A stretch of 6,765 nt of DNA from an uncultured Clostridia bacterium (GTDB lineage Bacteria > Bacillota > Clostridia > Oscillospirales > Oscillospiraceae), in assembly GCA_937915065.1 (NCBI GenBank), contig CALDMR010000039.1, forward strand, positions 1-6,765. Direction: 5' to 3'. Position 1 is the stretch's first letter; each line of letters begins with the position of its first letter. The notes under the pieces were generated by a model that was not told the DNA's origin, did no database searches, and saw nothing but the letters and a program-made list of their open reading frames with translations. Below are positions 1-5,540 of the stretch, one piece after another. The translations under genes and the position numbers were made by a program.

Positions 1-1691
1 AGCTGGGACAGGCCGAACTGCTCGGCATTTTCGATTACCATGATCACTGCGTTGGGCACGTCCACACCTACTTCGATCACGGTGGTGGACACCAGCAGAT
101 CCAGCGCTCCGGCGGCAAAGGCGGCCATGACCTTTTCCTTTTCCGTCGCCTTCATTTTGCCGTGGACGCAGCCGACCCGCAGGTCGGGAAAAACCTCCTG
201 CTGCAGGCGGGCGGTGTAGTCTGTCACGGCCTTTTTTTCATTGGGAATGGTATCGGCGGAGCCCACCAGGGGGCAGACGATATAGGCCTGCCGCCCTGCG
301 GCTACATGCTTGCGGATAAAGTTGTACACCCGGGGGTGATAACTGTCCGGCACCGCAAAGGTGTCCACTGTCTGGCGGCCTGGCGGCAGTTCGTCAATGA
401 CGGAGACATCCAGATCCCCGTATATGATCAGCGCTAAAGTCCGGGGAATGGGCGTGGCGGACATGACCAGGATGTGGGGATTTTCGGCCTTGGCGGATAG
501 GGCGGAGCGCTGGGCTACGCCGAACCGGTGCTGTTCGTCGGCCACTACCAGGCCCAAAGCGGCAAATTCCACGCCTTTGGCGATCAGGGCCTGGGTGCCC
601 ACCACGAAGTCGATCTCTCCGGCGGCAAGCTGTTGGTGAATGCTTTTTTTGGTTTTCGGAGTCAAAGAGCCGGTGAGCAGAGCGCAGCGAACGCCGAGCT
701 GTTCCAGCAGGGGGGCCAGAGAATGGTAGTGCTGCTGGGCCAGCAGCTCCGTGGGGGCCATCAGGGCGGCCTGGCAGCCGTTTTGGGCAGCAAAGTAAAT
801 GCAGGCGGCAGCCACCATGGTCTTGCCGGAGCCCACATCGCCCTGACACAGGCGGTTCATAGGGCGCCGGGCGCACATATCGGAAATGGCTTCATCCACG
901 GCGCGCTGCTGGGCGCCGGTCAGAGAAAAGGGCAGGGCCCGGTAAAAAGGACTCATGTCCACAGGATGACAGGGGCGGCTCCGGAGGCCGGACCGCCGCC
1001 GGCGCAGCAGCTGCAGGCCCGTGCACAACAGAAAGAGTTCTTCAAAGGTCAGCCGGCGGCGGGCCACGGCCAGGGCTTCCGTGGATTCCGGAAAATGGAT
1101 GTTCTCATAGGCATAGCCAATGTGGCACAGTTGGTAGTTCAGGCGGATCTCGTCGGGGAGCACGTCGGGCAGGATGGCTTCGCAGGCGTCCAGCCCCTGG
1201 CGGACGGCGCGGTGCATCGTGTTCTGGCTAATCCCGGCAGTCAGGGGATAGATGGGCATAATGCGCCCGGTAATTTGATGGGCGCCCTCCTTTTCAAACA
1301 GCGGATTGCTCATCTGCTTGCGCAGCAGCGTTCCCTCGGCCTTGCCATAAAACACATACTGCTGGCCCACTTCCAGGGCGCTTTTCAGATAGGACTGATT
1401 GAAAAATGTGAGATAAAGGGCGCTGGTATCGTCCACGACCTTGACTTTCAAAAGATCCATGCCCCTGCGGATGTGGGATGCCACGGGCGGTGCGGCTACC
1501 ATAGCCCGGACACAGGCGGTCTCTCCGATGGTCAGCCCGTCGATGGTGCGCACTTCGGTGCGGTCTTCCCAGTCCCGGGGGAAATAGGAGATGAGGCTGC
1601 CGAGATCTGTAATGCCCAGCTTGGCCAGGGATTTGGCCCGGACTTCGCCGATGCCTTTGACAAAGCGGATGTCTGTATGCAGATCTCCCAT
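1..1691 (-). CDS. recG: ATP-dependent DNA helicase RecG (3' end outside window)
   Basis: RecG is a double-stranded-DNA translocase that remodels stalled replication forks and branch-migrates Holliday junctions. The frame is open from the ATG at 1691 to the window edge, giving 563 codons. A helix-hairpin-helix-like start (VKGIGEVRAKSLAKLGI, from about residue 11) is followed by the OB-fold wedge region (about 60-150). The helicase core shows Walker A GDVGSGKT (284-291), GTQALI just ahead of the box II motif DEQHRFG (from D385), motif III SATPIPRT (from S411), and STTVIEVGVDVPNA followed by VIENAEQFGLSQL at the edge. These are RecG-specific forms of the superfamily 2 motifs. The family is usually near 680 residues, so roughly the last 115, including the final arginine-rich helicase motif and C-terminal tail, lie outside. 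The start is supported by a strong Shine-Dalgarno and by the family's usual N-terminus. No stop or frameshift was found in the stretches I translated. Confidence 0.97.
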   Translation of the reverse strand, partial: MGDLHTDIRFVKGIGEVRAKSLAKLGITDLGSLISYFPRDWEDRTEVRTIDGLTIGETACVRAMVAAPPVASHIRRGMDLLKVKVVDDTSALYLTFFNQSYLKSALEVGQQYVFYGKAEGTLLRKQMSNPLFEKEGAHQITGRIMPIYPLTAGISQNTMHRAVRQGLDACEAILPDVLPDEIRLNYQLCHIGYAYENIHFPESTEALAVARRRLTFEELFLLCTGLQLLRRRRSGLRSRPCHPVDMSPFYRALPFSLTGAQQRAVDEAISDMCARRPMNRLCQGDVGSGKTMVAAACIYFAAQNGCQAALMAPTELLAQQHYHSLAPLLEQLGVRCALLTGSLTPKTKKSIHQQLAAGEIDFVVGTQALIAKGVEFAALGLVVADEQHRFGVAQRSALSAKAENPHILVMSATPIPRTLALIIYGDLDVSVIDELPPGRQTVDTFAVPDSYHPRVYNFIRKHVAAGRQAYIVCPLVGSADTIPNEKKAVTDYTARLQQEVFPDLRVGCVHGKMKATEKEKVMAAFAAGALDLLVSTTVIEVGVDVPNAVIMVIENAEQFGLSQ

Positions 1692-1700
1692 CTGGTGCGC

Positions 1701-1707
1701 ACCTCCT
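1701..1707 (-). promoter_or_regulatory. recG ribosome binding site
   Basis: On the minus strand this reads AGGAGGT, a near-perfect Shine-Dalgarno, nine bases before the ATG at 1691. It fixes the recG start. Confidence 0.85.
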
Positions 1708-1813
1708 GAAAATGATACTTCAGTTTACCATAAACCGGGACAGAACACAAGAAAGCCGGCGGGAAAGTCGTAATGCGGTTGCAAAGAGTGCAAGACTGTG
1801 TTACGCTCCAAAA

Positions 1814-1822
1814 GGGGGGGAG
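1814..1822 (+). promoter_or_regulatory. hydrolase ribosome binding site with seven-G tract
   Basis: Seven G in a row followed by AG lie three bases before the ATG at 1826, preceded by AAA. It is the only Shine-Dalgarno-like sequence near the chosen start and favours it over the upstream in-frame start at 1712. The G run is unusual and could change length by slippage. Confidence 0.6.
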
Positions 1823-1825
1823 ATT

Positions 1826-2632
1826 ATGGTGGAAGAAAAAACGTACATTTCACCGCGGGGGACTGTGCATTACTGGCTGAAACGGAAGGCCGGCAGCGAA
1901 AAAATATGCCTGGTGTTCCTGCATGGCCTGCTGGCGAATCACACCCTTTTTGAAAAACAGACAGCATATTTCAGCCTGTTTCATACTGTTTTGGCATGGG
2001 ATGCGCCGGCCCACGGGAAATCGCGCCCTTACACGCCTTTTTCATGTGCGGGGGCGGCGGAGGATCTGAAAGAGATTCTGGATTTAGAGGGACTGGAAAG
2101 CTGTGTGCTGCTGGGGCAATCCATGGGTGGCTTTATCTGTCAGTCCTTCCTGCTGCGCTGGCCGGACAGGGTATCCGGCTTTGTGGGGATCGGCACCTGC
2201 CCTTATGGCGAGGGCTATTATTCTGCCTTAGATCGCTGGTGGTTGCGGCAGGTGGGGTGGATGGCCCGGCTGTATCCCGACGGCGTTCTGCGCCGCAGCG
2301 TTGCCCAAAATGCTACGAAAACATCCCATGCCTATGAAAATATGCTGTGCTCCATGGCTGTTTATCCAAAGGGTGAGTTGTGCCGCTTGATGGGGATTGG
2401 CATGGCGGGTATGCTGGAGGAAAATCAAAATTTGGAGATATCCTGTCCGGTTTTGATCATGATAGGCGAAGGAGACTGCACCGGAAAAGTGCGTCAGTAT
2501 AACCGGAAATGGCACGAGCGGACAGGCTTTCCGATCTATGTCGTAAAGGGCGCTGGACACAACGCAAATCTGGATCAATGGGAGAATGTGAATGGCCGCA
2601 TCGAGCAATTCCTGTTGGACAATGGCATATAA
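1826..2632 (+). CDS. alpha/beta-fold hydrolase, substrate unknown
   Basis: This encodes a 268-residue single-domain alpha/beta hydrolase, probably cytoplasmic, since no signal peptide or membrane segment is visible. The order of motifs is typical: the oxyanion-loop HG in FLHGLLANHT (33-34), WDAPAHGKS after strand 4 (58-66), the nucleophile elbow GQSMGG with Ser99, an alpha-helical lid of about 130-200, the acid Asp217 in MIGEGD, and His245 in GAGHN. The complete Ser-Asp-His triad suggests an active enzyme. The family covers esterases, lipases, peptidases and MenH- or BioH-like enzymes, and nothing here decides among them. The frame is open 38 codons upstream to 1712, but that part is low-complexity basic sequence with no ribosome site, whereas the ATG at 1826 follows a purine-rich G tract and opens a typical N-terminal strand. 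The gene stands alone, divergent from recG and convergent with folA. Confidence 0.9.
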   Translation: MVEEKTYISPRGTVHYWLKRKAGSEKICLVFLHGLLANHTLFEKQTAYFSLFHTVLAWDAPAHGKSRPYTPFSCAGAAEDLKEILDLEGLESCVLLGQSMGGFICQSFLLRWPDRVSGFVGIGTCPYGEGYYSALDRWWLRQVGWMARLYPDGVLRRSVAQNATKTSHAYENMLCSMAVYPKGELCRLMGIGMAGMLEENQNLEISCPVLIMIGEGDCTGKVRQYNRKWHERTGFPIYVVKGAGHNANLDQWENVNGRIEQFLLDNGI

Positions 2633-2668
2633 ATAAAAGGACAGCCGCCCGTTATACGGGCGGCTGTC
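2631..2668 (-). terminator. intrinsic terminator of thyA-folA
   Basis: A perfect 12-bp stem (2641-2652 with 2656-2667, extended by the G2640-C2668 pair) closes a three-base TAT loop. Read on the minus strand it begins 8 bases after the folA stop codon and runs into CCTTTTATTT, a good U tract. On the plus strand the stem is followed by CTGCATCGG with no T run, so it is a one-way terminator for folA in the strict sense, although the hairpin may slow transcription from the hydrolase side. The U tract overlaps the hydrolase stop codon. Confidence 0.85.
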
Positions 2669-2676
2669 TGCATCGG

Positions 2677-3171
2677 TCAGGTTCCTTCGTTCACATATTC
2701 CACATATTGATAGGAAAGGCCTTCGTATTCCATAAAGTCTGATTCCTGGCGGATCTTCCACTGGGGGTGCTCCAACAGGTCGGGGAAGAAGGCATCGGCC
2801 TCCGGCGCGGCGTCTACCCGGGTGATCAGAGCCCGGCGGCAGTAGGGCAGGAAAATTTTATAAATGGCCTCGCCGCCGATAATGAACACATCGCTGTGGG
2901 GCATGCCGGACACTTCAATCAGTACATCCTGCACGGAATTGCAGACCGTGGCGCCCTCCACCGACAGGTGAGGGTCGCGGGACAGCACGATGTTGGTGCG
3001 GTTGGGGAGGGGCTTTCCGCCGGGCAGGGATTTTAGGGTGTTGTGCCCCATGACCACGACTTTGCCGGTGGTCAATGCCCGGAACTGTTTGAGATCGTCG
3101 GGAATGTGAAACAGCAGCTGGTTGTCTTTTCCAATGCCCCAGTTGCGGCTGACGCATACAATCATATTCAT
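2677..3171 (-). CDS. folA: dihydrofolate reductase
   Basis: This 164-residue protein has the usual length of a bacterial DHFR and reduces dihydrofolate to tetrahydrofolate with NADPH. Visible landmarks are the Met20-type loop WGIGKDNQLL (11-20), the active-site segment FHIPDDLK with catalytic Asp26, the cofactor segment VVVMGHNTLKSLPGG (38-52), Arg58 in PNRTNIVLS (the arginine that usually binds the substrate glutamate tail), and IIGGEAIY (97-104) at the NADPH site. The position usually held by Trp22 in E. coli is Phe21, and the cofactor-contacting Arg44 equivalent is His43. It lies 12 bases downstream of thyA, and its ribosome site overlaps the thyA stop, so the two are co-transcribed and probably translationally coupled. 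The ATG at 3171 is 6 bases from its ribosome site; a second ATG at 3165 is less well spaced. Confidence 0.97.
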   Translation of the reverse strand: MNMIVCVSRNWGIGKDNQLLFHIPDDLKQFRALTTGKVVVMGHNTLKSLPGGKPLPNRTNIVLSRDPHLSVEGATVCNSVQDVLIEVSGMPHSDVFIIGGEAIYKIFLPYCRRALITRVDAAPEADAFFPDLLEHPQWKIRQESDFMEYEGLSYQYVEYVNEGT

Positions 3172-3177
3172 GTGCAG

Positions 3178-3185
3178 TCCTCCTT
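3178..3185 (-). promoter_or_regulatory. folA ribosome binding site overlapping the thyA stop
   Basis: The minus strand reads AAGGAGGA, six bases before the folA ATG. Its first two bases are part of the thyA TAA stop (3184-3186), so a ribosome finishing thyA sits on the folA initiation site. Confidence 0.85.
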
Positions 3186-4014
3186 ATACAGCCACGGGGA
3201 TCTTCTCATCAAAGGGGTGGGGATCGTATCCCTCCAGGGAGAAGTTGTCGCGGGTGAAGTGGTAAAAATCAGTAATGGCAGGATCCATGCGGAACACGGG
3301 GGCGGCCTTCGGCGTCCGTTCCAGCAGGGTTTCGATGAGGGGCACATGGCGGTCGTAAATATGGGCGTCTGCAATCACATGCACCAATTCTCCGGCTTCC
3401 AGGCCGGCCACCTGGGCCATCATGTGGACCAGCACGGCATATTGCACCACATTCCAGTTGTTGGCAGCCAGCATATCCTGGCTGCGCTGATTCAGAATGG
3501 CGTTGAGGGTGCGGCCGGAAACATTGAAAGTCATAGAATAGGCGCAGGGATAAAGGGCCATTTCGTGCAGGTCTTCAAAATTATACAGGTTCGTCATGAT
3601 CCGGCGGGAAGCGGGGTTGTGGGTCAGATCGAAAAGCACCCGGTCCACCTGGTCAAATTCGCCTTCGGGATACTGGTGCTTCAGCCCCAGCTGATACCCG
3701 TAAGCCTTGCCAATGGAGCCGGTTTCATCGGCCCACTGATCCCAGATATGGCCGTTCAGATCGTGGATATTGTTGCTTTTTTTCTGCCAGATCCACAGTA
3801 GTTCATCAATGCAGGTTTTGAAAAAGGTGCGGCGGATGGTCAGGATGGGAAATTCCTGCTGCAGATCATACCGGTTGACGATGCCGAATTTTTTCACTGT
3901 ATGGGCCGGCGTGCCGTCTGCCCAGTGGGGGCGCACGGCCAGATCTGTATCCCAAACGCCGTTTGCCAGAATATCGCGGCAGTTCTGTTGGAATATCTCG
4001 TCTGCGTAACTCAT
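3184..4014 (-). CDS. thyA: thymidylate synthase ThyA
   Basis: ThyA methylates dUMP to dTMP using methylene-tetrahydrofolate, releasing dihydrofolate for the adjacent FolA. The 276-residue product has the catalytic Cys157 in ALYPCAYSM, the phosphate-binding NQRSQD (Arg177, Ser178), Asn188 in NNWNV for uracil recognition, DAHIYDRH (His218, Tyr220) for the dUMP sugar, and the conserved IPVAV C-terminus, which closes over folate. The paired RRT (61-63) corresponds to other phosphate-site arginines. The residue after the catalytic cysteine is Ala rather than the His of E. coli, a feature I associate with clostridial ThyA. The ATG at 4014 gives the usual MSYADEIF start; an in-frame GTG six codons upstream (4032) is possible but has poorer ribosome-site support. 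The ribosome site is weak (GAGAGAG, six bases before the ATG). Confidence 0.97.
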   Translation of the reverse strand: MSYADEIFQQNCRDILANGVWDTDLAVRPHWADGTPAHTVKKFGIVNRYDLQQEFPILTIRRTFFKTCIDELLWIWQKKSNNIHDLNGHIWDQWADETGSIGKAYGYQLGLKHQYPEGEFDQVDRVLFDLTHNPASRRIMTNLYNFEDLHEMALYPCAYSMTFNVSGRTLNAILNQRSQDMLAANNWNVVQYAVLVHMMAQVAGLEAGELVHVIADAHIYDRHVPLIETLLERTPKAAPVFRMDPAITDFYHFTRDNFSLEGYDPHPFDEKIPVAV

Positions 4015-4070
4015 AATTACTCTCTCTTTCACATGGCCTTGTCGTGCCTTTGTTCATTTTTGCGGCCATT

Positions 4071-4079
4071 ATTATAGCA
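4071..4079 (-). promoter_or_regulatory. thyA-folA promoter, extended -10
   Basis: The minus strand reads TGCTATAAT: a perfect TATAAT with the TGn extension. The region 17 bases upstream is TTTCTT (4094-4099), a poor -35, which fits an extended -10 promoter. Transcription would begin near 4064, giving a leader of about 50 bases before the thyA ATG. This is the best promoter in the window. Confidence 0.75.
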
Positions 4080-4108
4080 TAAAAGCAATAGAAAAGAAAG
4101 ATGCTATT

Positions 4109-4137
4109 CCGTTTTTGTCAGAAATGGACAAAAACGG
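4109..4137. repeat. 11-bp inverted repeat upstream of thyA promoter
   Basis: CCGTTTTTGTC (4109-4119) is exactly inverted as GACAAAAACGG (4127-4137), separated by seven bases; with a one-base bulge the match continues through TTCC/GGAA. It lies just upstream of the thyA -35 position, about 45 to 73 bases before the likely transcription start, and between the two divergent promoters. Neither strand has a proper T run directly after it, so a protein-binding operator is more likely than a terminator. The regulator is unknown. Confidence 0.6.
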
Positions 4138-4178
4138 GAAAAATGTAAAAATAATTGCTGTTTTATGATGCTGCTGCA

Positions 4179-4207
4179 TTGCATGGGTGGGGAAAATGTG
4201 CTACTTT
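4179..4207 (+). promoter_or_regulatory. possible promoter of the DUF815 gene
   Basis: TTGCAT (4179-4184) and TACTTT (4202-4207) are separated by 17 bases, a weak match to the housekeeping consensus. Another -10-like box, TATGAT (4164-4169), has no -35 at proper distance. One of them probably serves the plus-strand gene, which has no other upstream source of transcription. The call is tentative. Confidence 0.3.
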
Positions 4208-4225
4208 ATTACATTAGTAGTGTGT

Positions 4226-4248
4226 TGTGCGGGAAGGCGATCCGCACA
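4226..4248 (+). promoter_or_regulatory. small hairpin in the DUF815 leader
   Basis: TGTGCGG (4226-4232) pairs with CCGCACA (4242-4248) around a nine-base loop, directly before the ribosome site AAAGGA (4250-4255). It could modulate ribosome access, but a stem this short may also be chance. Confidence 0.3.
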
Positions 4249-4265
4249 GAAAGGAAGAGATCGTT

Positions 4266-5465
4266 ATGTTGCCCTGGAAAGAATATGCCAGCCGTCTTTG
4301 GGCGGTGTCGGCGTACCGTGATTTTTTGGACCTGCCGCCGGTGAAGGCGCTGCAAAAGCTGGTGGAACAGCTGGCGGAGGAGACGCCCAGGGGCGATGGC
4401 CTGATCCGGGCTTATGCCGATGTGTTTTATCAGCTGCAGCTGGCGGGGCATGACTGCCTGGGTGACTATTTATGGGAGCATCTGCGCTATGATGAAACGC
4501 CCTATGGCGACGCCGCTGCCCGGGGCAGGGCCAACCCGGCCCTGGCCGCCGCTGCCCGGCGGGATCTGGAAACCTTCCGGGCCCTGGCTGCGGTTGACGG
4601 CGTAAGCTGGAAGCGGGCCATCGGCCAGTTTGCAGGGGCGGACAGCGCAGAGCTGCTGCCCCAATGGCGGGCGGATGATACGCTGACCTTTGAGGGACTG
4701 ACGGCGGAATATGAAAAAAACGGCGCCGGGCAATTTGCCCGCTATAAGGCCTTTGCTTGGGCGGATCACATGCTGCTGCCTGTGCCGGATCCGGATCTGG
4801 AAGAGCACGAACTGATCGGATATGAAGAAGAGCGCAAAGAGGTGCAGGACAACACCCGGGCCCTGTTGGCGGGCCATGATGTGAACAATATGCTGCTCTA
4901 CGGTGCGGCGGGCACCGGAAAATCGGCCACGGGGAAGGGATTGCTGAAAAGGCCGGATTTCGGAGACCTGCGGATCATCCAGATGGATAAACGCCAGCTG
5001 GAGGATATTCCTGCCCTGATGCGGCGGCTGGCCGGTTTGCGGCAGAAGTTTATTCTGTTTATTGATGATCTGAGTTTTGAAACGGCGGATGTGGGCTATT
5101 CGGTGCTGAAAACAGTGCTGGAGGGCTCCATTGAAAAGCGGCCCTCCAATGTGGTGATCTATGCCACCTCCAACCGCCGCCACCTGATGCGGGAAACCTT
5201 CAGCGAGCGCGGCGATGACGAGATCAATATCCGCGAGTCCATCGAAGAGCGCACGGCCCTGTCCGAGCGCTTCGGCATTCGTGTGCTTTTCCGCGGCCTG
5301 AACAAGAGCCAGTATCTGGAGCTGGTGCAGGCCCTGGCCCGGCAGGAGGGGCTTGCGCAGGAGGGGGAAGGGCTGAACAAACTGGCCCTGCAATGGGAGC
5401 GGGAGCATGGCAGCCGCACTCCGCGCAGCGCCCGGCAGTTTATCAAGTATCTGCAAAGCCTGTGA
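4266..5465 (+). CDS. DUF815-family AAA+-like ATP-binding protein
   Basis: The 399-residue product fits the DUF815 family of P-loop ATPases, whose biological role is not established. Residues 1-170 are a mostly helical N-terminal region that I do not recognise. The ATPase core begins near LIGYEEERKEVQDNTRALLAG and carries Walker A GAAGTGKS (213-220), Walker B FILFIDDLSFE (from 262), a sensor-1-like segment YATSNRRHL (Asn303), LSERFG with Arg335 as a possible arginine finger, and RSARQF near the C-terminus as a sensor-2-like site. No signal peptide or membrane helix is visible, so it should be cytoplasmic. The ATG at 4266 follows AAAGGA at ten bases; an upstream in-frame GTG at 4227 lies inside the leader hairpin and lacks a ribosome site. 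The gene is a single-gene unit, divergent from thyA and closed by its own terminator. Family placement rests on the motif set seen by eye. Confidence 0.88.
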   Translation: MLPWKEYASRLWAVSAYRDFLDLPPVKALQKLVEQLAEETPRGDGLIRAYADVFYQLQLAGHDCLGDYLWEHLRYDETPYGDAAARGRANPALAAAARRDLETFRALAAVDGVSWKRAIGQFAGADSAELLPQWRADDTLTFEGLTAEYEKNGAGQFARYKAFAWADHMLLPVPDPDLEEHELIGYEEERKEVQDNTRALLAGHDVNNMLLYGAAGTGKSATGKGLLKRPDFGDLRIIQMDKRQLEDIPALMRRLAGLRQKFILFIDDLSFETADVGYSVLKTVLEGSIEKRPSNVVIYATSNRRHLMRETFSERGDDEINIRESIEERTALSERFGIRVLFRGLNKSQYLELVQALARQEGLAQEGEGLNKLALQWEREHGSRTPRSARQFIKYLQSL

Positions 5466-5488
5466 AGCGGTATGAACTGAAAAAGACG

Positions 5489-5524
5489 AAAAGGTTCCGG
5501 TGCAGCTGCACCGGAACCTTTTTT
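5489..5524. terminator. two-way intrinsic terminator between the DUF815 gene and upp
   Basis: A perfect 34-bp palindrome (5489-5522) folds into a 15-bp stem with an AGCT loop. On the plus strand it ends in six T (5519-5524), 23 bases after the DUF815-gene stop. On the minus strand, where it follows the upp stop, the stem is followed by TTTTCGTCTTTTT. It can therefore terminate both converging transcripts. Confidence 0.92.
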
Positions 5525-5540
5525 GCGGAAAAACCGCGGT

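Larger units (their letters stand above)
1692..1825. promoter_or_regulatory. divergent spacer between recG and the hydrolase
   Basis: Both genes are transcribed away from this 134-bp spacer, so it should hold promoters for both; that is inferred from layout. No strong consensus box is visible. On the plus strand TTGCAA (1779-1784) lies 17 bases before TGTTACGCT (1799-1807), a weak extended -10 candidate, but it would leave only about a dozen transcribed bases before the start codon. On the minus strand TATGGT and TATCAT are possible -10 boxes for recG without a good -35. A small hyphenated palindrome, ttgca-aagag-tgcaa, covers 1779-1793. Confidence 0.4.

Noticed and set aside
644..650. Seven-A run (minus strand) within recG as a slippage site
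   Set aside because: The frame continues correctly on both sides into GTQALI and DEQH, and Lys-rich sequence is usual at this place in RecG.
528..1709. 393-codon plus-strand frame opposite recG
   Set aside because: It lies exactly in register with the recG codons, so it stays open simply because TTA, CTA and TCA codons are rare in this GC-rich gene. RecG motifs on the other strand are unmistakable.
1712..1825. N-terminal extension of the hydrolase by 38 codons
   Set aside because: The extension is basic, lacks family similarity and has no ribosome site, whereas the ATG at 1826 has one.
3043..3801. 252-codon plus-strand frame opposite folA and thyA
   Set aside because: Both real genes share one register, which lets the mirror frame run across their junction. 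It has no ribosome site and no family signature.
3866..4069. 67-codon frame beginning in the thyA leader and overlapping thyA
   Set aside because: It has no ribosome site, its product is arginine-rich shadow sequence, and it overlaps thyA out of frame.
4227..4265. GTG start 13 codons upstream for the DUF815 gene
   Set aside because: The extension falls in the leader hairpin and the AAAGGA ribosome site, so it is leader rather than protein.
4470..5456. 328-codon minus-strand frame opposite the DUF815 gene
   Set aside because: Also in mirror register with the real codons and with no recognisable motif; the ATPase frame has a ribosome site and full P-loop motif set.
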